Of a stretch of 64,000 nt of DNA, positions 53,949 to 64,000 are shown in pieces; the stretch's first letter is position 1; every line of letters starts with the position of its first letter. The DNA comes from Mesorhizobium comanense (GTDB taxonomy: Bacteria > Pseudomonadota > Alphaproteobacteria > Rhizobiales > Rhizobiaceae): positions 124,001-188,000 of the forward strand of contig NZ_SCNN01000007.1 of assembly GCF_005503535.1 (NCBI RefSeq), given 5' to 3'. A program made the position numbers and the translations under genes. The notes below the pieces were generated by a model, which worked only from the letters and a program-made list of their open reading frames with translations, made no database searches and had not been told where the DNA came from.

Positions 53949-54626
53949 ATGAAGACTTATCTGGCGGAAGTTCTAGGGACATTTCTGTTGGTGTTCATCG
54001 GCACGGCATCGGTGGTGACCGGTGGCTTCGGCGGCGCGCTGCCGCTCGGCCAAGAGGGCATTGGCCTGGCATTCGGCATCGGCCTCATCGCCGCGGCCTA
54101 CGCGATCGGCCCGATTTCGGGCGCGCACCTCAACCCCGCGGTAACGCTCGGCGTCTTTCTCGCCGGCCGGCTGCCGGCCAAGGACGTCATCCCCTACTGG
54201 ATCGCGCAGATCATCGGCGCCATCCTCGCCTCGCTGGCGCTGTGGATCATCGTTTCGGGCCAGACGGGCGGGCACACCGGCGGCTTCGGCGCCAATGGCT
54301 GGGACGAGACGAAATGGGGCATGAGCTCGGCGTTCCTGTGGGAGCTGATCGGCACCTTCACCTTCGTCACCGTGATCCTCGGCGTCACCGCCGAGAAGCA
54401 CTCGACGGCATTTGCCGGACTGGTCATCGGCCTGACGCTGGCGGGCATCCACTTCGCCATGATCCCGGTCACCGGCACCTCGGTCAATCCGGCCCGCTCG
54501 ATCGGCCCGGCGCTGTTCACGGGCGGCGCGGCGCTCAGCCAGCTCTGGCTGTTCATCGTCGCGCCACTGATCGGCGGCGCCATCGCCGGCGTCGTCGCCA
54601 AGGCACGCATCTTCGAGAAGGACTGA
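53949..54626 (+). CDS. aqpZ: Aquaporin Z
   Basis: The product has 225 aa with six spans and both NPA boxes: GAHLNPAVTLG and GTSVNPARSIGPA. Narrow-pore residues fit a water channel (AEVLGTFLLVFIGTASVV start; HFAMIPVTG loop). It is followed at once by a strong terminator. Confidence 0.94.
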   Translation: MKTYLAEVLGTFLLVFIGTASVVTGGFGGALPLGQEGIGLAFGIGLIAAAYAIGPISGAHLNPAVTLGVFLAGRLPAKDVIPYWIAQIIGAILASLALWIIVSGQTGGHTGGFGANGWDETKWGMSSAFLWELIGTFTFVTVILGVTAEKHSTAFAGLVIGLTLAGIHFAMIPVTGTSVNPARSIGPALFTGGAALSQLWLFIVAPLIGGAIAGVVAKARIFEKD

Positions 54627-54643
54627 TTTCGAAGCCGGAATGC

Positions 54644-54677
54644 AAAAGGCGCGGGCCATGGCCCGCGCCTTTTTTAT
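54644..54677. terminator. Rho-independent terminator after aqpZ
   Basis: A perfect 30-bp palindrome (54644-54673, arms AAAAGGCGCGGGCCA and its complement) is followed by a T run on the plus strand and an A run on the minus side. It can stop aqpZ and, being symmetrical, the opposing katG transcript. Confidence 0.9.
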
Positions 54678-54698
54678 TGGATGGGAGCTCCGGCTGGA

Positions 54699-56891
<2,193 letters not shown>

Positions 56892-56973
56892 TCACTCCAA
56901 TTCTGCCGGGGTTTGACTTTGCCGAGGTTTGATTTTTTGCCGAGATCTAGGGGCCAGCCAGTGGCCGCGCCAA

Positions 56974-56990
56974 TCTGGAACGATTCCAGA
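56974..56990. promoter_or_regulatory. LysR/OxyR operator between katG and oxyR
   Basis: TCTGGAA-CGA-TTCCAGA is a perfect 17-bp dyad with a T-N11-A core. It sits in the 163-base gap between the divergent katG and oxyR starts, where OxyR should bind. Confidence 0.72.
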
Positions 56991-57051
56991 CTAGGCCACT
57001 CGCCCGATAAAAACAAATTGCCTTTCCTGTTCATTTCGATAGGATTTTCTT

Positions 57052-57960
57052 ATGATAGGATTGACAGTTCGCCAGATGCATTATTTCGACGCGCTGGCCC
57101 AGACGCTGCATTTCGGGCGCGCCGCTAAACTTGCCGGTGTCAGCCAGCCGGCGCTGTCCTCGCAGATCGCCGAAATGGAACAGCGGCTGAATTGCCGGCT
57201 GTTCGAACGCGGCGGCAAATCCGTCCGCATGACCGACGAAGCCATCGCCCTGTTGCCCCGCATCGAGCGCATCCTGGCTGACATACGTGACGTTGAAACG
57301 ACGGCCAGGCGTGGCCGAACCGCCATGGAGGGGCGCTTCCGGCTGGGCATCATTCCCACGGTCGCGCCCTATCTCCTGCCGCGCGCCCTGCCCGAGTTGA
57401 AAAAGCACTTTCCCGCCTTGCAGCTCGAATTGCGCGAGGCCGTGACCGCCACGCTGGTCGAGGACATCGCATCGCGAAAGCTTGACGCCTTCGTCGCCGC
57501 GCTGCCCCTGGATCACCCTGGCCTGATCACCGAGACGCTGTTTCCCGACCGGTTCTTCCTGGCCGTGCCCTCGGGCGACCCGGCCTTCGCCTCGCCGCCA
57601 GTGCCGCCGGAAAGCCCGGCGCTGGAGCGGCTGATGCTGCTGGAGGAAGGCCATTGCCTGCGCGAACAGGCGCTGGCCGTCTGCGGCAATGTGCGGCCGG
57701 TGGCCATGGCAAGCTATGGCGCCACCAGCCTCACCACATTGCTGCAGATGGTGGCGCATGGGCTCGGCGTGACGCTCATCCCCGAAATGGCGTCCGGACC
57801 CGCCAGCGCCATCCCCGACCTCAAGATCGTGCCGTTCCAGGAACCGATGCCGCAACGCATGATCTGCCTTGCCTGGCGGCGCAACAATGCCCGGCACGGC
57901 GAATGCGTCGAACTCGCCAAGATCATCCGCAGCCTTGGCGCGGCAGTGCTGGCGGCGTGA
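57052..57960 (+). CDS. oxyR: OxyR hydrogen peroxide-responsive LysR regulator
   Basis: The product has 302 aa. HTH: LHFGRAAKLAGVSQPALSSQIAEMEQRL. The redox centre LLEEGHCLREQALAVC keeps both cysteines. Effector residues GIIPTVAPYLLPRALP and VTLIPEMA follow OxyR. It diverges from katG, its expected target. Confidence 0.93.
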   Translation: MIGLTVRQMHYFDALAQTLHFGRAAKLAGVSQPALSSQIAEMEQRLNCRLFERGGKSVRMTDEAIALLPRIERILADIRDVETTARRGRTAMEGRFRLGIIPTVAPYLLPRALPELKKHFPALQLELREAVTATLVEDIASRKLDAFVAALPLDHPGLITETLFPDRFFLAVPSGDPAFASPPVPPESPALERLMLLEEGHCLREQALAVCGNVRPVAMASYGATSLTTLLQMVAHGLGVTLIPEMASGPASAIPDLKIVPFQEPMPQRMICLAWRRNNARHGECVELAKIIRSLGAAVLAA

Positions 57961-57978
57961 GAACCAGCCGACCGGACA

Positions 57979-58785
57979 CTACAGAACCCGCGACAGGAAT
58001 TCGCGGGTGCGCGGCGATTGCGGGCTGGCGATCATTTCGCGCGGCGCGCCGCGCTCGACGATGACGCCGCCGTCCATGAAGACGAGCTGATCGCCGATTT
58101 CGCGGGCGAAGCCGATCTCGTGGGTCACGACGACCATCGTCATGCCGCTTTCGGCGAGGTCGCGCATGACCTGCAGCACCTCGCCGACCAGTTCCGGATC
58201 AAGCGCCGAGGTCGGTTCGTCGAAGAGCAGCACCTTGGGCTTCATGGCCATGGCGCGCGCGATCGCCACGCGCTGCTGCTGGCCGCCGGAGAGTTCGCGC
58301 GGATAGCGGTCGACCTTGTCGGCGAGGCCGACGCGCCGCAGCAGGACTTCCGCCTCGGTCTTGGCCTGCTCGATCGGGATGCGCCGCACCTGCGTCGGCG
58401 CCTCGATCAGGTTCTCCATCACAGTCATGTGCGAGAACAGGTTGAACGACTGGAACAGCATGCCGATCTCCGCGCGGCGCTGGCACAGCAGATCGTCCTT
58501 CACCTCATGGAGCCTGTCGCCGCGCAGGTCGTAGCCGACGAACTGGCTGTCGACGAGCAGGATGCCGCCGCTGAGTTTCTCCAGGTGGTTGATGCAGCGC
58601 AGGAACGTACTCTTGCCGGAGCCCGACGGGCCGATGATGCAGGCCACCGAACCCTCCGGCACATCGAGATCGACGCCTTTGAGAACCTCGAGCTGGCCAT
58701 AGGTCTTGCGCACGCCGCGCGCGAACACCATGGAGTCTGCTGGCACGCCGAAGCGGGCACGATTTTCGGATTTCACATCGCTCAT
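57979..58785 (-). CDS. Polar amino-acid ABC transporter, ATP-binding protein
   Basis: The ORF extends to 59214 through the permease gene, but the start is ATG 58785 ([13 protein letters not shown]), overlapping the permease stop by ATGA; this gives 268 aa. Walker [15 protein letters not shown], signature [16 protein letters not shown], Walker [14 protein letters not shown] and the switch His [10 protein letters not shown] are all present. It is of the GlnQ/HisP type. Confidence 0.95.
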   Translation of the reverse strand: MSDVKSENRARFGVPADSMVFARGVRKTYGQLEVLKGVDLDVPEGSVACIIGPSGSGKSTFLRCINHLEKLSGGILLVDSQFVGYDLRGDRLHEVKDDLLCQRRAEIGMLFQSFNLFSHMTVMENLIEAPTQVRRIPIEQAKTEAEVLLRRVGLADKVDRYPRELSGGQQQRVAIARAMAMKPKVLLFDEPTSALDPELVGEVLQVMRDLAESGMTMVVVTHEIGFAREIGDQLVFMDGGVIVERGAPREMIASPQSPRTREFLSRVL

Positions 58786-59723
58786 CGGGCAACGCCACGC
58801 AAGTTGAAGGCGTTGCGCAGGGCGCGCATCGTCAGGGGATCGCGCCTGACATCGCTGCGGCCGAAATGACGCTCCAGGAAATGCTGCCCGACAGACATGA
58901 TGCTGACCACGGCGAGATACCAGAAGGCGACCACGATCAGCAGCGGGATCGTCTCGAAGGTGCGCGCATAGATGCTCTGCGCGGTATAGAAGAGGTCGTC
59001 GACGGCGATGAACGTCACCAGCGAGGTCATCTTCAGGAGATTGATCGCCTCGTTGCCGGTCGGCGGCAGCACGAAGCGCATGGCTTGCGGCAGCGTGATG
59101 CGCTTCAGGATCATGCGGTAGGGCATGCCGAGCGCGCTTGCCGCTTCCGACTGACCCGACGGCACCGATTTGATGCCGGCGCGGATGATCTCGGCCATGT
59201 AGCCGGCCTCGCACAGCGAAAGCGCGACGACCGCGGAGAAGAACGGCGTCATGAAGTCATTGGTGCGCACGGAAAACAGCGTGCCGAGGAACGGCAGGCT
59301 GAGCGAGATCTCGCGCACCAGCAGCGACAGGTTGAACCAGAAGATCAGCTGGATCAGCGCCGGCACGCCACGGAAGAACCAGACATAGACGCCGGAGAAG
59401 CCGCGCAGCACCGGGCTTGGCGACACCCGCATGATGGCGATGACGGTGCCGACCACGATCGCCAGCACCATGATGATGACGGTGAGCATCAACGTGTTGC
59501 CAAGGCCGCGCATGATCGAGGGATGGAACAGGTAGCCGGCGGCCGTTCCCCAGGCAAAGGCCGGATTGCTGGCGAAGGCGCGGATGATGAGGAACGCCAA
59601 AAGCAAGGCGAGCGCCGTGCCGATCCAGATGCCATAACGGCGCTGCGGCACGACGGTCAGCCGCGACACGGCGGCGGCAGCGCCCGGCTCGACGCCGATC
59701 TCGGTCGGGTGGGCCACGCCCAT
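58782..59723 (-). CDS. Polar amino-acid ABC transporter, permease
   Basis: The product has 313 aa. The HisM/GlnP-type domain has five or six spans: [36 protein letters not shown], and the EAA loop [22 protein letters not shown]. An N-terminal cytoplasmic extension precedes the first span. It works with the ATPase and binding-protein genes beside it. Confidence 0.94.
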   Translation of the reverse strand: MGVAHPTEIGVEPGAAAAVSRLTVVPQRRYGIWIGTALALLLAFLIIRAFASNPAFAWGTAAGYLFHPSIMRGLGNTLMLTVIIMVLAIVVGTVIAIMRVSPSPVLRGFSGVYVWFFRGVPALIQLIFWFNLSLLVREISLSLPFLGTLFSVRTNDFMTPFFSAVVALSLCEAGYMAEIIRAGIKSVPSGQSEAASALGMPYRMILKRITLPQAMRFVLPPTGNEAINLLKMTSLVTFIAVDDLFYTAQSIYARTFETIPLLIVVAFWYLAVVSIMSVGQHFLERHFGRSDVRRDPLTMRALRNAFNLRGVAR

Positions 59724-59777
59724 CGCAAGTCTCCAGTCTTGCCGGCGCCTGTCCGATGGCCAGGCGCCGGGTCATCT

Positions 59778-60635
59778 CTATTCGGCGCGGAGCGCGTCCA
59801 TGGAACCAACGAAGTAGGGTTCCTTGATCGCATAGGCGCCCATGCCGTACTTCTCCAGGATAGCCTTGTACGTGCCGTTCTTGAACAGCTCGGAAAGCGC
59901 GGCAACCATCATGTCGGCGGTTTCCTTGTCGTCCTTGGCGATCGCCATGCCGAGCGGCGCGACCTCATAAAGCGTCGGCAGGACCACAAGCTGGCCCTTG
60001 CTCGTCACCTCGAAATAGCTGGACGCGGTGGCGTCGTCCATGCGCGCGTCGACGCGGTCGGACAGCACCGCCTGGACGATGTCGGTGGAGGAGTTGAAGA
60101 CCGACTTCTCGATGGGCTTCTGGCCCTTGTCGGTGCATTCCTTGGTGAGTTTGTCGACCAGGAAATCGGAAGCGCTGCCGGCCGAGACGCCGATGCGCTT
60201 GCCGCAGAGCGGTGTCTCGCCGCTGAAGCTTGCCTTCTTGTCGGGCGACGTCGAGACGGCAAGGCCTGCCTTCAGGAACATGATGAAATCGACCTGTTTC
60301 AAGCGCTCCGGCGTGGCCGAGAAGGTTTCCCAGGCGATCTTGAAGCGGCCGGCGGCGAGGCCGGGGATCATCGACGGGAACGGCGTGCGCTGGACGTCCA
60401 GCTTGGCGTCGACGAGCTTGGCCACCTCGCCGGCAAGCTCGATGATGATGCCGGTCTGCTTGCCGTCGGCGTCGAGATATTCGAACGGCGCGAAGTCCAG
60501 CGTGTTGGCGACGGCGAGCGTTCCGCTCTGCTTGACGTCAGTCGATTTCGGCACGTCGGCGGCCCTGGAAACCCCGCCCCAGACGGTGGCGGACATCGCC
60601 AGCGCGAGGCCGGTCATTCGCAGATATCTGTTCAT
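59778..60635 (-). CDS. ABC transporter periplasmic amino-acid-binding protein
   Basis: ATG 60635 with an AAAGGGGAA site gives 285 aa. A signal peptide (RMTGLALAMSATVWGGVSRAA) is followed by an SBP_bac_3 domain: FAPFEYLDADGKQTGIIIEL, FKIAWETFSATPERLKQVDF, GKRIGVSAGSASDFLVDKL and YGMGAYAIKEPYF. It is the first gene of the three-gene transporter operon. The exact amino acid or amine is unknown. Confidence 0.93.
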   Translation of the reverse strand: MNRYLRMTGLALAMSATVWGGVSRAADVPKSTDVKQSGTLAVANTLDFAPFEYLDADGKQTGIIIELAGEVAKLVDAKLDVQRTPFPSMIPGLAAGRFKIAWETFSATPERLKQVDFIMFLKAGLAVSTSPDKKASFSGETPLCGKRIGVSAGSASDFLVDKLTKECTDKGQKPIEKSVFNSSTDIVQAVLSDRVDARMDDATASSYFEVTSKGQLVVLPTLYEVAPLGMAIAKDDKETADMMVAALSELFKNGTYKAILEKYGMGAYAIKEPYFVGSMDALRAE

Positions 60636-60717
60636 TGCTGTTCCCCTTTCTTGTCGTTGTCTGCAGTCTGTAACGAAACCCGGGCCGGCCACTCGCACCA
60701 GCCCGGGCTCGGCGATC

Positions 60718-61731
60718 CTACGAAGCGGCGGCCTCGGCCGCCTTCTTCTTGCGATAGTGATAGTTCTTGTCGATGCGCTCCATCAGATAGTCGCCATAGA
60801 GCACCGGCTCGTATTTCGGCTGGCTGCCCGCCGGCACGCAGACCGGAAGCGCTTCGATCGTTTCTTCCATCGAGGGATCGAAGAAGAAGGGCTGCGAGTA
60901 GCGCTCGCGCCCCGAGCGGTTGATGACGCGGTGCGGCGTCGAGACGAACTGGTCGTTCGACCAGCGCGCCAGTATGTCGCCGACATTCATGACGAAGGAA
61001 TCGGGGACCGGCGGCGCGGGCACCCAGTCGCCCGCCTTGTTCTTCACTTCCAGCCCGCCGACATTGTCCTGCGCGAGCAAGGTGATGAAGCCGTAATCGG
61101 TGTGTGGCGCCGAACCGAAGAGCCCCTCTTCCTGGGGCTGCGTGGGATAGTGCAGCAAGCGCAGGAAGGTCGTCGGCTGCTCGAAATAGTGGTCGAGGCT
61201 GTCCGACGGCAGGCCCAGCGACAGCGCGATGGCGCGCACCATCTTGCGGGCGAGCGTGCTCATCTCCTGGACATAGCGCTCGATCGTTTCCCGGAATCCG
61301 GCAAGAGCCGCCTCGTCGGGCCACTGGTTCGGGCCTTGCAGCGGTTTGTCGGCAAGGGCGCGCGGGTCGTCCGCGGCGACCTCGTGCATGAAGAAGATCG
61401 ATTCGCTCTGGTTCGGCTTGCTGACGGTCGCCACCGACGAGGTGACGATAGTGGAGCCGGCAAAGGGCAGGAAGCCGCGGAAATTCTTGTCGATCTTGAG
61501 CTTCGCCTTCTCCTCGTCGGGCAAGGCGAAGAAGCGCTTGGAGGCCTCGCGGACGGCTTCGACATCGGCGCGCGGGATAGGATGGCCGGTGACATAGAGG
61601 AAGCCGATCGTCTCGAGATAGCGGCGCAGAGTCGCTGCCGTCTCCCGGATCGCCGCTTCGTCGTCGCCATAAAGCGCCGAAACGTCGAGGATCGGAATCT
61701 CGGAAAAATCACCGCGCTCTTGTGCATCCAT
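60718..61731 (-). CDS. Isopenicillin-N-synthase-like 2-oxoglutarate/Fe(II) oxygenase
   Basis: ATG 61731 (MDAQERGDFSEIPILDVSAL) gives 337 aa. DIOX_N region: RRYLETIGFLYVTGHPIP. Iron ligands: HTD in SAPHTDYGFITLL and His in VSTPHRVIN. The oxoglutarate arginine is in RYSQPFFF. A biochemical substrate cannot be told. It diverges from a nucleoside hydrolase gene and precedes the amino-acid transporter, which suggests catabolism of an imported compound. Confidence 0.9.
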   Translation of the reverse strand: MDAQERGDFSEIPILDVSALYGDDEAAIRETAATLRRYLETIGFLYVTGHPIPRADVEAVREASKRFFALPDEEKAKLKIDKNFRGFLPFAGSTIVTSSVATVSKPNQSESIFFMHEVAADDPRALADKPLQGPNQWPDEAALAGFRETIERYVQEMSTLARKMVRAIALSLGLPSDSLDHYFEQPTTFLRLLHYPTQPQEEGLFGSAPHTDYGFITLLAQDNVGGLEVKNKAGDWVPAPPVPDSFVMNVGDILARWSNDQFVSTPHRVINRSGRERYSQPFFFDPSMEETIEALPVCVPAGSQPKYEPVLYGDYLMERIDKNYHYRKKKAAEAAAS

Positions 61732-61758
61732 TTTCGAACACCCTGTCTTGAACATAAG

Positions 61759-61772
61759 ATACAGTACTGTAT
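61759..61772. promoter_or_regulatory. 14-bp palindrome between the oxygenase and nucleoside hydrolase genes
   Basis: ATACAGTACTGTAT is a perfect palindrome, 27 bases from the oxygenase start and 63 from the hydrolase start. Its place between divergent genes marks it as an operator for a dimeric regulator, perhaps the TetR protein encoded at 62884. Confidence 0.6.
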
Positions 61773-61835
61773 TTCTACACATCCCGACGGCCTCATCAAT
61801 AGGCTTTCGATCGCAAAACGGAAGGACGCGGCATC

Positions 61836-62780
61836 ATGGCACCACGCAAGATCATCATCGACACCGATCCGGGCCAGGACGACGCGTTCGCGATCCTTTT
61901 CGCGCTGGGCTCGCCCGCTGACCTCGACGTGGTCGGCATCACCACCGTGGGCGGCAATGTGCCGCTCGCGCTGACGGCGAAGAACGCGCTGAAGGTGGTC
62001 GAACTTGCCGGGCGGCCCGACGTGCCGGTCCATGCCGGATGCCCGGCGCCGATGGTGCGCAAGCTGATCACGGCCGAATATGTGCACGGCGAAACCGGTC
62101 TCGACGGCGCAGATCTTCCCGAGCCGGTAACGCCGCTGCAAAGCGAGCATGGCGTGAACTATCTGGTGCGCACCATCATGGACGCGCCGGAAGGCGAGCT
62201 GACCGTCTGCACGCTCGGACCAATGACCAATCTGGCGATGGCGATGACAATGGAGCCGCGGATCGTGCCACGCCTGCGCGAAGTGGTGCTGATGGGCGGC
62301 GGCTTCTTCCAGGGCGGCAACGCCACGCCGGCAGCCGAGTTCAACATCTTCGTGGACCCGCATGCCGCGCACAAGGTGTTCGACAGCGGCGTGCCGGTGA
62401 CCATGGCCGGCATAGACTGCACCTACACCGCGCTGATGACGCCCGAATGGCTCGACCGGCTGCGTGCAACCGGCAGTCGCACCGCGATCGAGGCCGCCAA
62501 CATGGCGGACTTCTATCGCCAGTACGGCACGCACAAATTCGAGACGGCGGCGCGCCCGATCCATGACGCCTGCGTCACCGGCTACCTGCTGGCGCCGCAT
62601 CTCTACGAGCAGCGCCAGTGCGCGGTGACGGTCGATATCGTCTCGCCCGAGACGATCGGCATGACGGTGGTCGACTGGTGGCACGTGACCGGCCGGCGCA
62701 AGAACTGCAACGTGCTGCGGCGCATCGATCCGGCGCCGTTCTTCGAGCTGATGCTGGAGCGGATCAGCGCATTGCCCTGA
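61836..62780 (+). CDS. Inosine-uridine preferring nucleoside hydrolase family
   Basis: The product has 314 aa. Calcium-site motif RKIIIDTDPGQDDAFAI, then LTVCTLGPMTNLAMAM, VVLMGGGFFQGGNATPAAEFNIFVDP (in two parts) and HDACVTGYLLAP. It splits nucleosides into base and ribose. Specificity is not evident. Confidence 0.92.
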   Translation: MAPRKIIIDTDPGQDDAFAILFALGSPADLDVVGITTVGGNVPLALTAKNALKVVELAGRPDVPVHAGCPAPMVRKLITAEYVHGETGLDGADLPEPVTPLQSEHGVNYLVRTIMDAPEGELTVCTLGPMTNLAMAMTMEPRIVPRLREVVLMGGGFFQGGNATPAAEFNIFVDPHAAHKVFDSGVPVTMAGIDCTYTALMTPEWLDRLRATGSRTAIEAANMADFYRQYGTHKFETAARPIHDACVTGYLLAPHLYEQRQCAVTVDIVSPETIGMTVVDWWHVTGRRKNCNVLRRIDPAPFFELMLERISALP

Positions 62781-62883
62781 GATGCGCGTTCCGCGATAGA
62801 TAGACGCTTGATGAGTCGCGAAGCGCACCGAAGCCGGCGAACGGGTTGCAAGCGTTGCGCATGGCGATGAAGGTCTTGATCAG

Positions 62884-63558
62884 ATGAAAGCGGACAGCGC
62901 GCCGGCAAGAGCCAGAAAGCAACCCGAGGGCGCCTCGCGCCCCAAGACGGCTCGGCAGACGCTGAGCCGCGAGGCCTGGATCGCGGCGGCCCGCAAGGTG
63001 CTTGAGAAGCGCGGCATCGGCGAGGTCAAGATCGACCGCCTCGCCCACCAGTTCAAGGTGACGCGCGGCTCCTTCTACTTCCACTTCACCAGCCTGGCCG
63101 ACCTTCGCGAGGGCCTGCTGCAGAAATGGCGCGACATCAATTGCCAGCCCTTCTGGGCCATGCGCGAGATGCGCGAGATCGATGGCCTGCAGTTCTTCAC
63201 CGACATCGTGCATGTCTGGGTCGACGAGGCGCCGTTCAGCCCGCTGCTCGATCTCGCCGTGCGCGACTGGTCGCGAACCTCGCGAAAGCTCGAGCAGGAG
63301 GTCAAGGACATTGACGATTTGCGCATCGAGCTCCTGATCCGCTCTTTCCGCGCCATGGGTTACCCGCCGGACGAGAGCCTGGTCAGGGCCCGCATCACCT
63401 ATTTCCACCAGATCGGCCAGTATGCCCTGTCCTTCAAGGAGGATCCGGCGGTGCGCAGGAGCTACCAGCCGCTGTTCGGAGAGGTGCTGCTCGGACCGCT
63501 CGTGCAGGAACCGGGTACGGCACCGAGGCCGAGCGAGGGGCGCGGCGGGCGGCGTTAG
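62884..63558 (+). CDS. TetR-family regulator
   Basis: The product has 224 aa with a basic N-terminal arm. HTH: EAWIAAARKVLEKRGIGEVKIDRLAHQFKVTRGSFYFHF (in parts), the TetR core. The C terminus is a helical ligand domain (LRIELLIRSFRAMGYPPDE, ARITYFHQIGQYALSF). It follows the nucleoside hydrolase by about 100 bases. A role over this cluster or the acyl-CoA synthetase gene is possible. Confidence 0.9.
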   Translation: MKADSAPARARKQPEGASRPKTARQTLSREAWIAAARKVLEKRGIGEVKIDRLAHQFKVTRGSFYFHFTSLADLREGLLQKWRDINCQPFWAMREMREIDGLQFFTDIVHVWVDEAPFSPLLDLAVRDWSRTSRKLEQEVKDIDDLRIELLIRSFRAMGYPPDESLVRARITYFHQIGQYALSFKEDPAVRRSYQPLFGEVLLGPLVQEPGTAPRPSEGRGGRR

Positions 63559-63562
63559 CCCC

Positions 63563-64000
63563 TCACGCCGTCTTCTGCGCCACCAGTCCCAGTTCCTCGA
63601 CCATCGCTTCGCGCATCAAAAACTTCTGCGGCTTGCCGGTCACCGTCATCGGCAGTTCGGTGCGGAAGCGGATGTGGCGCGGGATCTTGTAGTGGGCGAT
63701 CTGGCCGGCGCAGAAGTTCCTGATCTCCTGCTCGGTTGCGATCTGGCCGGGTTTCAGCACGATCCAGGCGCACAGTTCCTCGCCATATTTCTGGTCGGGA
63801 ATGCCGAACACCTGCACTTCCCGGACCTTGGGGTGGCGGTAGAGGAATTCCTCGACCTCTCGGGGGTAGACGTTCTCGCCGCCGCGGATGACCATGTCCT
63901 TGACCCGGCCGACGATGTTGCAATAGCCCTCGGCGTCGATGGTGGCGAGGTCGCCGGTGTGCATCCAGCCGTCGCTGTCGATCGCCTCGCGGGTCTTGTC
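63563..64000 (-). CDS. Acyl-CoA synthetase (AMP-binding), 3' part; 5' end outside the window
   Basis: The frame is open to the last base. Visible are 145 residues of the C-terminal domain: [21 protein letters not shown], then [38 protein letters not shown] and [13 protein letters not shown] with the catalytic lysine. It matches fatty-acyl-CoA synthases of the FadD/AcsA kind. It is convergent with tetR, four bases apart. Confidence 0.93.
   Translation of the reverse strand, partial: DKTREAIDSDGWMHTGDLATIDAEGYCNIVGRVKDMVIRGGENVYPREVEEFLYRHPKVREVQVFGIPDQKYGEELCAWIVLKPGQIATEQEIRNFCAGQIAHYKIPRHIRFRTELPMTVTGKPQKFLMREAMVEELGLVAQKTA

Overview
The window is high-GC alphaproteobacterial DNA, most like Mesorhizobium or a close relative (inference from the rhizobial character of guaA, rsmB, katG/oxyR and the ABC genes, and from the type of conjugative element). 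Positions 1 to about 48.93 kb are the right-hand part of an integrative and conjugative element (ICE). It ends at the 3' end of guaA, next to a tyrosine recombinase gene. The left end of the ICE lies outside the window. From 48.93 kb to the end the DNA reads as ordinary chromosome.

ICE backbone (1-22.85 kb). First come accessory genes: a partial Toprim protein, a SLOG/DUF2493 protein, a small membrane protein and a DUF736 protein. Next is a regulatory block with the layout of the ICEMlSymR7A excision switch. A Xre repressor (qseC-like) diverges from a single-domain DUF2285 protein (qseM-like) across a 31-bp dyad that carries a TATAAT hexamer on each strand. An fseA-like gene follows, whose two halves are joined only by a +1 frameshift at TTT-C. 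Then come an rdfS-like excisionase gene, parA, a small basic protein, DUF2840, the TraF peptidase, a second DUF736 gene and a lytic transglycosylase. An oriT candidate precedes the MOB relaxase (DUF3363). Coupling protein traG and a CopG-like gene lead into a complete trbBCDEJKLFGI mating-pair operon and DUF2274.

Cargo (22.75-46.9 kb). A LysR gene overlaps the end of the transfer operon. A tight minus-strand operon encodes a DabB/DabA inorganic-carbon pump, an orphan CysD (ATP sulfurylase small subunit with no CysN), a DUF6671 protein and a 70-aa protein. A divergent LysR gene sits across a near-perfect 15-bp LysR box. After an IS630 copy come folC, a TauE/SafE permease, a BI-1 membrane protein, an OxyR-like regulator that has lost the peroxidatic cysteine but keeps an ATAG-N7-CTAT box, YdcH, a zinc-ribbon protein, a universal stress protein and TerC. 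Next is a decayed biotin cluster (bioF remnant, intact bioD, bioA stub) followed by pyrC and ilvD. The block ends with an IS630-type transposase gene split by an IS481 element that has clear 7-bp target duplications, beside a 24-nt tRNA-Arg 3'-end fragment.

Integration module (47.1-48.93 kb). An AlpA-like regulator/excisionase gene is convergent with, and overlaps, a P4-type integrase gene. The integrase leader carries four ACCGTCA repeats and runs into the guaA stop codon. Integration at guaA is a known ICE habit in Mesorhizobium (IntG/attG of tripartite ICEs).

Chromosome (48.93-64 kb). guaA, a nucleosidase, a thioesterase, tspO and rsmB are on the minus strand, followed by aqpZ with a strong terminator. 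Then come katG divergent from an orthodox oxyR, a three-gene polar amino-acid ABC transporter, an isopenicillin-N-synthase-like oxygenase divergent from a nucleoside hydrolase across a 14-bp palindrome, a TetR regulator, and the 3' part of an acyl-CoA synthetase gene cut by the window end.
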